49,191 bases of DNA. Origin: a virus. How positions within the stretch are numbered: position 1 is the stretch's first letter; the number at the start of each line of letters is the position of its first letter. Below, in pieces: positions 1 through 8,190 of this stretch. The translations under genes were made by a program, and so were the position numbers. The stretch lies in the IMG/VR virus record IMGVR_UViG_3300020140_000001, positions 1 to 49,191 of that record; one strand, given 5' to 3'. The notes under the pieces are model-generated. The model searched no databases. It saw nothing but the letters and a program-made list of their open reading frames with translations, and had not been told where the DNA came from.

Positions 1-453
1 CCCGACCGCACCAGCACCACCCCCCCCGCCATAACCGACGAGGTTCGCGGGCAGTCCAGTCATGGCGAATGTAGCATTCCCTCCAACCGAACCGTTCGGC
101 CCGGTTCCACCGACGCCAGCACCAGCGGTAGCTGTACACTGCGTGCCAATAGTCACGGTGCCGGTCCCAGATAACTGTGAGACCGGGAACCACCCGGTAT
201 CCTTTGAGTAACCGCCGCCGCCGCCGCCGCCGCCAGCGCCGGTAAACGGCGTAGTAACGCCGGCGCCTGCGCCGCCGCAGCCGCCCTGACCTTGGGCGAT
301 GATGCGAACCATCGTTCCAGACAAGACGATACCACTGGTTGTGGAATTATACGTTGTGATTATAGGCGAACTGCCAAGAATGCTCGACTGAGCGTTTGCA
401 GGTAGCACCAGCCCGGAGAACCCGACAAAGGCGAGTAGCCGTAACCATTGCAT
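1..453 (-). CDS. Glycine-rich secreted tail-region protein (3' end beyond window)
   Basis: The reading frame is open to the left edge, so only the first 151 codons are visible. The N-terminus is a clear Sec-type signal peptide: MQWLRLLAFVGFSGLVL followed by a likely cleavage site at ANA-QS. The mature part is rich in Gly, Thr and Ser with runs of up to seven glycines, as in glycine-rich tail-tip or adhesin domains. I chose the ATG at 453 because an AAGAAGGA ribosome site lies about 8 bases upstream and because it places the signal peptide at the very start. An in-frame ATG at 537 overlaps the stop of the previous gene (ATGA) and would add 28 charged residues in front. It is the last visible gene of the leftward tail operon. 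Function as a tail or host-contact protein is inferred from position. Confidence 0.7.
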   Translation of the reverse strand, partial: MQWLRLLAFVGFSGLVLPANAQSSILGSSPIITTYNSTTSGIVLSGTMVRIIAQGQGGCGGAGAGVTTPFTGAGGGGGGGGYSKDTGWFPVSQLSGTGTVTIGTQCTATAGAGVGGTGPNGSVGGNATFAMTGLPANLVGYGGGGGAGAVG

Positions 454-533
454 GAGATCAGTCCTTCTTCGGAGTAACTGCTGGCGTCTGATGGCGCCTA
501 GCCGATCACGAAATTCCATCCATCCAGGCTCTA

Positions 534-2210
534 TCATGTAAGCGCCACTGTCTTGATGCTCCCTGCATCATTGACAGCCAGCACCACAGCGCCCGAGCTG
601 GAGTTCTTATAGATGCCCCACTCTCCTGCCGCTAAATTCCCCGTGTTCGGAATTGCCGCTGTCGTGGTCAGATTTCCTTTGACACCGCGGGCGCCCTGAC
701 CAGCCAAGGACAGGTACACATCCGTGTCAGAGCCCAAGGCTTGCATCTTGGGATTATTTCCGGTGCCCGCTCCCGTTACACGAATATTGTTGGCGCCTGC
801 GGTTCCCATCGTAACCGTCGGCGCGAACCGAAAGTCCGACGTGTCGCTGTTCTGAGTTATCGCGAAGAGTACCCGCTCAGACACCCCGTCACCGGCGATG
901 CCTCGCAGCACTAGGTTATTGTCGCTCTGGAGAAGCAGTTTTACCCTCCCAGTACCTCCAGAATTGAACAACCCCAGAATTTGATTGTTGGCCATGTTGA
1001 AGCCGAATGTGCCAACCGTGTTGACGCCCAGGTTAACCAACCCGTTTGAGATGATGTTGCCGAAGACGGTTCCAGGGTTGGTGGGGGCGCCAAGTCCAGG
1101 AGCCGTGTAGCCGTTGCCTAGGATTTGATTGTAAACGAACTGCCAATCAGTGGCTACGATCTGAACCACGCCAAGCCCCGTCGTGGTCGTGGCGTCTTCG
1201 ATTGTGTTGAAAGCCACGCTAACACCGTCTGGAACATCGGGCGACACAGTGTTGAACACGATAGCCTGGGAGGCGTTCAGAAATCCTTTGAAGGTATTAA
1301 AGGCGACCTGATAGTCCGAGATATTGCCTCGGCAAACCAACCATACATTCTTAAATTTGTTGCCGATGACTTTTACGTTGGTGATTGTCGAGCCGGATCC
1401 GCCTGCACCCAGAGGCTCAAGTTGGATTGGCGTCGCGGTCGCTTCGGTGCTCTCAACCGTGTTGCCCTCAAGCAAAAATCCTTCGCCATGCCCCACGCTG
1501 CCATCCACCGCAATGGCGTTAAAATTCACCATCTGCGAGGCGGTTGTGGTGCGGATGATACAGTCCCGCACGATACCATTCTGGGGCGAATCATAATGAT
1601 CTGCGCCGCAGTTGCTAAAGTTCTCAAGATAGCAGCGCTCGACGGCAGATCCATCGCACCTAAGATGCGCGACAGAATCCCCTCCTCCTAGTGTTCTGAT
1701 GTCCCGCACCAGCGCATTGCGGACGCTCCGGAGATTGATGATGTGCGAGGTCGGTTGTGGCGACCAATTGAAGTATCCGCCAAGGATCGTGATGTTCTGA
1801 TCAGTGATGACGCTGGCGCCCCAGTTTGCGTTCTGGAATCCGAATAGGACGCCAGCAAATGGCGGTGTAATCCACGAAGCGGAACTGGTGCACGTGATGA
1901 TCGCCCCATATGCCCACATTACGGTATTGCCGTGTAACTTGATCGTATCATTCAACAGAAAGGTATGAGCGGACGGAAGGACTAGAACTCCACCACCAGT
2001 TAGAGAAGCAGCCGCGGCATTAATTGCCGCGGAGTCCGGCACGACACCGCCGCCTGTAGCATTAAACGGAGGCGACATGACATTTACCGATGGGAATACA
2101 GCGCCTCCTAGAAGGGTCCGAAGAGTGACAAAATTGCCCGAGTTCGGCGGGAAATACATCCCCGCACCGGAAACGTCGGTGTCATCCATCGTGTCCGGAG
2201 AAAGCGTCAC
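534..2210 (-). CDS. Right-handed beta-helix tailspike-like protein
   Basis: A 558-residue protein whose first 120 residues resemble the head of phage pectate-lyase-like tailspikes: a region of the form DSAAINAAAASLTGGG-VLVLPSAHTFLL, then a long stretch of short hydrophobic strands spaced about every 20-25 residues (for example VRDIRTL, VERCYLENF, VRDCIIRT, LEGNTVES, VIGNKFKN), typical of parallel beta-helix repeats. The last 120 residues are Gly/Asn/Thr-rich and could form a trimerisation or intramolecular tail domain. Such spikes bind or degrade host surface polysaccharide. Start is GTG at 2210, with a GGGAAGGG element upstream; an ATG at 2189 is an alternative. No signal peptide, unlike its neighbours. 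No catalytic residues could be assigned with confidence. Confidence 0.7.
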   Translation of the reverse strand: MTLSPDTMDDTDVSGAGMYFPPNSGNFVTLRTLLGGAVFPSVNVMSPPFNATGGGVVPDSAAINAAAASLTGGGVLVLPSAHTFLLNDTIKLHGNTVMWAYGAIITCTSSASWITPPFAGVLFGFQNANWGASVITDQNITILGGYFNWSPQPTSHIINLRSVRNALVRDIRTLGGGDSVAHLRCDGSAVERCYLENFSNCGADHYDSPQNGIVRDCIIRTTTASQMVNFNAIAVDGSVGHGEGFLLEGNTVESTEATATPIQLEPLGAGGSGSTITNVKVIGNKFKNVWLVCRGNISDYQVAFNTFKGFLNASQAIVFNTVSPDVPDGVSVAFNTIEDATTTTGLGVVQIVATDWQFVYNQILGNGYTAPGLGAPTNPGTVFGNIISNGLVNLGVNTVGTFGFNMANNQILGLFNSGGTGRVKLLLQSDNNLVLRGIAGDGVSERVLFAITQNSDTSDFRFAPTVTMGTAGANNIRVTGAGTGNNPKMQALGSDTDVYLSLAGQGARGVKGNLTTTAAIPNTGNLAAGEWGIYKNSSSGAVVLAVNDAGSIKTVALT

Positions 2211-2238
2211 AGCTTCGGCCCTTCCCTGGTGTAACGCT

Positions 2239-3831
2239 TCATATCGGGAGCCATGTCGTCGTTGCGAGATTCCACAGCCAACGGACCGACAAGGCTGGGC
2301 CGCAGGTTGTGGAACCGCCGTTAACTGTCTGGCCAGAATTCGGGGCGAAGGTAAGCGCGGTCACGGTGCCGTTGCAGGTTATGGTTAGCACCTCGTTCAA
2401 CGTCGGATCGGATGGAGCTGTGACGGTATAGCCAGCAATGGTGCCAGGAGTCGTATTGAGCTGCATGAACCCCGCATATGGCTTGGCCGTTATCGACCCG
2501 CCATTGCCAGCCGCTATCACGCGGACCGCATCGGATGCTATCTGTTGCAATACCGTGTCGGTAGCGAAGACGGCTGAATACGGATCTCCAATGGTACCAT
2601 AGATGGTGTTGTTGATGATCCTGTTGCCGGTTCCTGGAGTACCTCCGACGCCGAATGCCATCGTAGGGGAGCCCTGATTATCTCCCAATGTGTTGTTCTG
2701 GAATGTGCACCGGACGCAGCTTGATCCCACTTGGATTCCTACGCCGAGACCGCTCGACGGCTGCCCTTCGTTGAGGATGAAGTTACCATCCACCATAATG
2801 TCATTCGACGCGCCACTGGCCAGGATGCCATAGCACGGAGTGCTTACTGTCGCATTCCCGTCGTTGCTGATGTGATTGCCAGACACCAGGACTTCTTGAG
2901 CATCAAGGATACGAATGCCACAATATCCATTGAGCGTTTGGATACCGTCCCCTGACATGCGGTTGTTGGATATGACTATATCGTGGTTTTCCGCTCCGCC
3001 TCCTAGCCTGTTTATTCCAATGCCAGCCTGCGCCATTCCGTTGATGACGTTGTCGGCGATCACAATGTCATGCGAAGCCACCGTCTGTCCGCTATCACTC
3101 AGAACGATTATTCCGTCGATGCTGCCGCTCGTCAGATTGCTGTTGGTGATCTCGCAGTTGAACACACCGCCGTAGAAAGCGAACGAATAGTCGGAATTGT
3201 TCGATATGTTTAGGCCGCTGGCGTGGCAGTTATTGGTCCCCTGGGCGAACTCAGCCGAGTTTCCTGCGTCGTTCATCGTAAGGTTAATGAGCCACGCTCC
3301 CGTGGTGTTGACGATGTTCACTGGCCAGTTGCGCATGTGTTGGATAGTCAGATCCTTGACCACAACCATTGAGTTTCCGAGCCCGGTCATCACTCCGGCG
3401 CCGCGCGTGGTTTGCGTGGCCCTGTTGCCGTCGAGGATGCCATGTCCTTCGATGACAATGTTCGATGCGTTGGTGACAGTGAACAGCATGTCCTGATTGA
3501 CACCGGCCTTCATCAGGATCGTGCCATCGATGATCAGATGTGTGTTGCTTGGCACATTCAGCCGGGCGGAAATCAGACAGGCTGAACCGGTGTTGGGGAT
3601 ATAATACGTAGCATTTCCCGCTGCTGCGGTGATCCCGGCTTGGATGGTCGCCGTCACGTCGGTCGTGCCGTCACACACCAATCCGGCATTGAGTTTCAAT
3701 AAGCCTCCCACATAGAGGTTATTAACGCCAGGAGACCCGCAGGCAGTAGGATTAGTTGGTGAGCATTGCGCACGCGTGCTGGTTGGCCAGAAAGCAGCGG
3801 CGAGAACGAAAGCCAGGATCACGCCACGCAT
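2239..3831 (-). CDS. Secreted right-handed beta-helix (polygalacturonase-like) protein
   Basis: A 530-residue protein. It begins with a strong Sec signal peptide (MRGVILAFVLAAAFWPTSTRA, cleavage before QCS). Residues about 60-400 contain many parallel beta-helix repeats of the PbH1 type, seen as hydrophobic-x-hydrophobic-x-N patterns such as NIVIEGHGILDGN, DIVIADNVINGM, DIVISNNRMSG and EVLVSGNHISND. The GHGILDGN segment is like the GH28 fold core. The last about 90 residues look like a short beta-sandwich. The start overlaps the previous gene by 13 bases. Likely a depolymerase or receptor-binding spike, but the catalytic Asp set of GH28 could not be identified. A signal peptide on a virion spike is odd, so it may instead act in the host envelope. 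Confidence 0.7.
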   Translation of the reverse strand: MRGVILAFVLAAAFWPTSTRAQCSPTNPTACGSPGVNNLYVGGLLKLNAGLVCDGTTDVTATIQAGITAAAGNATYYIPNTGSACLISARLNVPSNTHLIIDGTILMKAGVNQDMLFTVTNASNIVIEGHGILDGNRATQTTRGAGVMTGLGNSMVVVKDLTIQHMRNWPVNIVNTTGAWLINLTMNDAGNSAEFAQGTNNCHASGLNISNNSDYSFAFYGGVFNCEITNSNLTSGSIDGIIVLSDSGQTVASHDIVIADNVINGMAQAGIGINRLGGGAENHDIVISNNRMSGDGIQTLNGYCGIRILDAQEVLVSGNHISNDGNATVSTPCYGILASGASNDIMVDGNFILNEGQPSSGLGVGIQVGSSCVRCTFQNNTLGDNQGSPTMAFGVGGTPGTGNRIINNTIYGTIGDPYSAVFATDTVLQQIASDAVRVIAAGNGGSITAKPYAGFMQLNTTPGTIAGYTVTAPSDPTLNEVLTITCNGTVTALTFAPNSGQTVNGGSTTCGPALSVRWLWNLATTTWLPI

Positions 3832-4262
3832 ACAAAGCCACCATTCAGGAAGAGTTGGGTTGAACCAGGGACAGCCGACGAATTAACGATCGTGCCAGGC
3901 CCAAACGTAAGTAGACCGCTCGCGCTCAGCCCTGGAAAGAGAAGAGGCGGCGTAGACGGAGGAGATGGCTTAGCTCCTGGCGTGAGGCTCACGAAAAGCC
4001 CGTTGGAGTAGAACGATCCGGGAGGAAGCCCAGCATCGGAATCCGGATAGCCGAACGTCTCCCCCGCCAGCATCAGGAATCCGCCGTCGTTAATCAGGCC
4101 ACCGGACGTTGGCGGCCCATACATGGGGATCGTCGCGTAAAACAGCCGCCGGTTGCTGAACTCATAAATCCACGGTTGCAGGTTGTCTCTCTGCCAATTC
4201 GGATCGGCTTCGAGGACAAGCTGCTGCCAGGACAGGAGCCGAGGGTTTTGAGGCGCGGTCAA
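3819..4262 (-). CDS. Tail-region hypothetical protein
   Basis: About 147 residues, not recognised as a family. The start is uncertain. A TTG at 4262 overlaps the upstream stop as TTGA, matching the ATGA/GTGA couplings used across this operon, and gives an N-terminus LTAPQNPRLLSWQQLVLEAD. The frame is also open upstream to an ATG at 4364, but that would overlap the previous gene by over 100 bases and yields arginine-rich sequence, so I rejected it. The C-terminal half is hydrophobic with Gly/Ser/Pro (PGLSASGLLTFGPGTIVNSS). Its place between a small secreted protein and two beta-helix proteins suggests a tail accessory role. Confidence 0.5.
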   Translation of the reverse strand: MTAPQNPRLLSWQQLVLEADPNWQRDNLQPWIYEFSNRRLFYATIPMYGPPTSGGLINDGGFLMLAGETFGYPDSDAGLPPGSFYSNGLFVSLTPGAKPSPPSTPPLLFPGLSASGLLTFGPGTIVNSSAVPGSTQLFLNGGFVCVA

Positions 4263-4621
4263 TGTTGGTAAAACCCCGCGAACGTATCGCTCGTTGTCGA
4301 TGTCGTTATGGCGATGTTGTCCGTCGCCACGATCGTCCCGCCTTGGTTCGAGCAGTAGAACCACCCGAGCGGCGCTACTTGGAGGCTATTCGAGGTTGTC
4401 GCGCTGGCAGTCGCGCCGAGGTAGAAATACATCGTATGCGTGCCTGTGTTCTGGATCGCGCAGGCCGTGCGATTAGAATCCGCCGCCAGAACGCTCTGGA
4501 ACGTGTTGCCAAGCGTGATGGTGCCGCTCACTGGTATGGACGTTCGTTGCCCCGGCTGGATCGTCACCTGAGCCGCCGCTGGCCATGCCAGGAGACAAAA
4601 GAGGAAGGCGAGTTTTCTCAT
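4259..4621 (-). CDS. Small secreted protein of the tail module
   Basis: A 120-residue protein with a Sec signal peptide (MRKLAFLFCLLAWPAAA, cleavage before QVTIQPG). The mature part of about 100 residues is Thr/Ser/Ala-rich with alternating hydrophobic residues and two cysteines (ACAIQ and FYCSN), suggesting a small beta-sandwich that could form a disulfide in the periplasm. The gene starts ATG at 4621, overlapping the stop of the previous gene by 4 bases. It is the first of three signal-peptide-bearing genes at this end of the virion operon. Family not recognised. Confidence 0.65.
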   Translation of the reverse strand: MRKLAFLFCLLAWPAAAQVTIQPGQRTSIPVSGTITLGNTFQSVLAADSNRTACAIQNTGTHTMYFYLGATASATTSNSLQVAPLGWFYCSNQGGTIVATDNIAITTSTTSDTFAGFYQH

Positions 4622-7600
4622 TGGTGGCTTTCCTGTGAGTTTGCCTGAGACGCGGTGACGGCCAGCAAGTTATGTGCGATGCGACGCTGAAGGACATTCC
4701 CGATGGTCGCCTGCTTCGGTCGCGCCATCAGTTCGCGCGCCAACGATGGATGCAGCATGGCCTCTCGTACCAGATCGTTCGTAGTCTGGATGCCACGCTG
4801 ACGCAGGGCATGCGCCAATACGGGAAGCGCCATGCCAGCGGCTTCCACGCCAAGGCCCGCAACGCCATGCATCCCAAGCGCCCCCGCGCCAGTCTCCGCA
4901 ATCTTCTCCCCGAGGAGCGCCATGACGGTCGGAAGATGTTGGCGCAGGAGCGATCCATGCTGCTGGGCAGCAATGCCACGCTCGACCGTCGGAGAACCCG
5001 ATGATGCAATCCCACGCAGTTGCTGCCGCCGCAGGTCGGCACCGACCATCTCCAGCGACTGCATGCCCTGACCGCCGAATAGGCGCTTGAGCCAGGGGTT
5101 ATTCGCCGCCACCCAATCCTTGAACGCATCGGGCCGCAGCGATCCCACGTCGGTGATGTTTGGCGCCGCAGCATTTCCCTCTGTCGCCTTCGGCGAGTTG
5201 GTCAACTTGTCCAGGATGTAGTCGATGACGTGGCCCTTGAGGCTAGCGACCGCATCGGGGTTACCCTGTAGCCGCCCGATCGCCTGCTGCATCTGCTTCA
5301 CGCGATCTGCGCTGCCGAGGATCTTCTGCACAGCGCGGCCCGGCTCTTCGTTCAAGAAGTGCTTGGCGACACCATTCTGGTAATCCTTCAACGCTCCAGC
5401 ATGAGACGCCTGCACATCATTGAGCGTTCGCTGGGCTGCCTCGACGCCCGCGAACTCCTTCCCCAAATCTGGAAACATCTTGATTGTCTCGCCGCGCTGC
5501 TGCTGCCATGTGGCGAACTGCTTTGCGTTCAGCGTTCCGTCCTGGTCGATGATGCCGCGGCGCCGAAGATCGCTCACTAGATAGTCACGGGCGAGCGCCT
5601 CGCCGCGTGGGGTGCCAACAGCCTTGAGGAAGCTTTCGACCTGCGCCGGCTCAGATGGGCGCCCAGTGAAGAACTTCGCTGGCACATCTGCATCGAGAAC
5701 ATTGTTCGGCGTTCCGGCTTTGCCACGCGCGAGAACTTGCCCAACTGGGCCTCGGCCAAAGCGTTCTTTCTCGCGGAATGTGGCCTCACGAGCTACTGCA
5801 TCACGTTCCGCTGCGGCCGCATCGAAGTTCGCTTTTAACCCACCAGAAATTGGCATCTCTGCCTGACGAGCGGCGAATGGAACACCAGTCTGTCCCATAT
5901 CAGACAACTGAGCATTTCGCGTAAGGAGCAACTCTTCGCCCGTACGAACAGCTTCCCTAATCGCCTGCTCAGGATGCATACCAAGCATGGTAAGTCTGGT
6001 GGCATGATCAATTTCCAGATTAGACAGCCGCGCGCCAGCATCGGATTCGGCCATGCCGACAGCCGTGCGCGCTCGATCATACTGCACAGCCTCTCTGGCT
6101 GCATCGGACCGCTGATTGGCATACGCCTCTCCAGCAGCTTGCTCTGACAGGCGATAGGTGGGACGTCCTCCAGTTTCATTCGCGATGGAATCCAATAGAT
6201 CAGCAGTTGTCGAGTTTGGTCGCAAGAATCCGGCTTCTTCTGCCGCCTCACGGGCATAATCGAGTGGAACGCCCTTAGGATTTACCAAGCGGCCGCCCTG
6301 TCGATGATGCATAGCATCGGCGCCAATCGCACGCAGATCGCCGCCCTGATCCTGCACACCTCCCTTGGCAATAAGGAAGTCGGTTAGGCTTTCCGGCTTT
6401 CGCTCAGTTGCTGGGCCAGTCTCCACTCCGCCAGCGCCTGCAATACCTCCCGATCCTGGTGCTCTAGCGCTTTGCGCTCTGCTCGCGCCAGAAACACTAG
6501 CCGCTCCGCCAACGGCACTCCCTCCAGCGCTTTCTCCACTTCCGACACCAACAGGAGCTTGACCAAGTTGCGTCAACCTTTCAGCGACACCAGGATCTGA
6601 CTTTGCCGTATTTGAGACCGCGTCGGCAACCGATTGATCGACGGCGTTCTTCATGATCGTCAGCCGCCGCATGCCCTGCGTACTCAGCGGCTCGCCAAAT
6701 GCCGACTGTCGCTGAGCGCTGAGGATGTTCGATCGGAAGGACTGAAGCTCGGAATACGGTATCGCGCCATTCCGGCCAGCGATGTCCTGCGCATGTGCGA
6801 GAACAGCTTTCTCGCCGCCCGTCAGTGCATCGCTTGGCGTCAGCTCCTGCGTGATCTGATTGAAGGCATCCCGCACCGGATCGGCATGGAGCGCTAGCGT
6901 GCCGTCTGGATCGACCGCATTCCACAGCGCGCGCCGCTGCGCTTGGACGGGATCAAGCGCGCCCTGAATGGCGCCGCGCATCTCCTGTCCATACGCCGCA
7001 GGAGTCCCACGGCCACCAAGGGCTTCGGTCGATTGTTGCGCTGCACCACGTTGCGCTCCGACCTGCTGCTCGCCAGCGGCATCGAGCGCCGCCATCTGGT
7101 CCTTGAAGAACTGCCCCACCGCAGCCGGATCGGCCTGTGGCTTCAGTCCCTGGATAGCGCCAACACGAGCGGCGTTCTGCTCCTCCGCTCGCTGCATAAA
7201 GGTTGGGCCGCCGCCAGTCGCCCGAACGGTATCCTCCAGCTTGGCAATACCTGGCAGTGGCGCGACCTGTGCCGTCGTTGGCTGCGAACCTGGCACGATC
7301 TCGTTTGGCCCGGTGGGACTGACAGCCTGCGTCGCCGCGGACGATTGCGACGGCTCCAGCATTTGCTGAAACCGCGTCGCACCGCCGGGGGTTTGATTGG
7401 CTGCCGCCTCGATTTGCCCGCGCGCTGCTTGCACCTGCTGTTCGGTTGCCCGCACCGCATCCCCGCCCGGCGCCTGGAACGTCGTATGCGGTGTCAGCCC
7501 CATTGACCCAGCAGCACGCCAGCCTCCCCTGGCAAGCCCCTCCCCAAGCGCCTGAACGCCACCTACGCCGCCACCGGTCGCCAGCGCCCCCAGCATCTGC

Positions 7601-8190
7601 GCCGCTGGCTTCAGCGGCTCTGGCGCTGCCTCTGACGCTGCCTCGCCACCTACCTGCCCCACGATGATCGGAGCGGCGTTGGACAGCATCGAGCGCCCAG
7701 CCGCCGCCGCGCCACGAAGCAGCGTCGGAGCGGCTGCAGCTTCTCCAGCGCCGAGCAATGGCAGTGTCGGTAATCCTTGCCCGATCGCCCGCGCCGCGCT
7801 TTCACCGAAGCCCTGTGGTTCCTGCGCGATCGGCGCCTGGAATTGCTGGACCGGATTTTTCAGCCCGAGAGCGCCGGTGGCAAGATCGGTGATGGCATGC
7901 GGAATCGCAGTAGCCGTATTGGCAAGGCCCATCACACCCTCTTTGAGGCCCTGACCCAACCACGGAAGCATGCCCATCGGAGGCGGTTGCGCAGGAGCCT
8001 GTGGGGTAGATGCTGCTGCCGCGGGCAGTGACTGCCACCACTCGCTTCCGCCGCCTTGCGGAGACGCAGCCGCCTGAGGACGCACCGTGATCGTCGGTAT
8101 TCCATCATCAGGCCCGGCTGCTGGCGGAGGCGCGGCACCCCCTTGTGCTGGCGGGAGAGACTGCCACCAAGCTTCTGTCTGCGGCGTCAT
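4618..8190 (-). CDS. Large internal virion / DNA-ejection-type protein
   Basis: A 1190-residue protein, the largest in the window. The first 70 residues are Pro/Ala/Gln-rich and contain the same short element twice (AWWQSLPPAQGG at the N-terminus and EWWQSLPAAAAS about 45 residues later). Next comes a Gly/Ala-rich hydrophobic stretch of about 100 residues (LPTLPLLGAGEAAAAPTLL), then long Ala/Gln/Arg/Glu-rich segments that look mostly helical, with a low-complexity Gly/Ser segment near residue 570. It lies directly after the transglycosylase virion protein, the place taken by ejected core proteins in T7- and N4-like podoviruses. Assigned by size, composition and position, not by a catalytic motif. 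Start ATG at 8190 overlaps the upstream stop by 4 bases. Confidence 0.5.
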   Translation of the reverse strand: MTPQTEAWWQSLPPAQGGAAPPPAAGPDDGIPTITVRPQAAASPQGGGSEWWQSLPAAAASTPQAPAQPPPMGMLPWLGQGLKEGVMGLANTATAIPHAITDLATGALGLKNPVQQFQAPIAQEPQGFGESAARAIGQGLPTLPLLGAGEAAAAPTLLRGAAAAGRSMLSNAAPIIVGQVGGEAASEAAPEPLKPAAQMLGALATGGGVGGVQALGEGLARGGWRAAGSMGLTPHTTFQAPGGDAVRATEQQVQAARGQIEAAANQTPGGATRFQQMLEPSQSSAATQAVSPTGPNEIVPGSQPTTAQVAPLPGIAKLEDTVRATGGGPTFMQRAEEQNAARVGAIQGLKPQADPAAVGQFFKDQMAALDAAGEQQVGAQRGAAQQSTEALGGRGTPAAYGQEMRGAIQGALDPVQAQRRALWNAVDPDGTLALHADPVRDAFNQITQELTPSDALTGGEKAVLAHAQDIAGRNGAIPYSELQSFRSNILSAQRQSAFGEPLSTQGMRRLTIMKNAVDQSVADAVSNTAKSDPGVAERLTQLGQAPVGVGSGESAGGSAVGGAASVSGASRAQSARAPGSGGIAGAGGVETGPATERKPESLTDFLIAKGGVQDQGGDLRAIGADAMHHRQGGRLVNPKGVPLDYAREAAEEAGFLRPNSTTADLLDSIANETGGRPTYRLSEQAAGEAYANQRSDAAREAVQYDRARTAVGMAESDAGARLSNLEIDHATRLTMLGMHPEQAIREAVRTGEELLLTRNAQLSDMGQTGVPFAARQAEMPISGGLKANFDAAAAERDAVAREATFREKERFGRGPVGQVLARGKAGTPNNVLDADVPAKFFTGRPSEPAQVESFLKAVGTPRGEALARDYLVSDLRRRGIIDQDGTLNAKQFATWQQQRGETIKMFPDLGKEFAGVEAAQRTLNDVQASHAGALKDYQNGVAKHFLNEEPGRAVQKILGSADRVKQMQQAIGRLQGNPDAVASLKGHVIDYILDKLTNSPKATEGNAAAPNITDVGSLRPDAFKDWVAANNPWLKRLFGGQGMQSLEMVGADLRRQQLRGIASSGSPTVERGIAAQQHGSLLRQHLPTVMALLGEKIAETGAGALGMHGVAGLGVEAAGMALPVLAHALRQRGIQTTNDLVREAMLHPSLARELMARPKQATIGNVLQRRIAHNLLAVTASQANSQESHQ

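Noticed and set aside
1125-1691. Plus-strand open frame opposite the tailspike gene
   Set aside because: It lies fully under a beta-helix gene with consistent strand patterns; no ribosome site or plausible motifs.
4618-5174. Alternative minus-strand frames inside the 1190-residue gene
   Set aside because: Arg/Ser-rich translations that follow codon positions of the real gene; no start or motif support.
6943-7506. Long plus-strand frame opposite the large virion protein
   Set aside because: Arg/Leu-rich mirror of a GC-rich gene; typical shadow frame.
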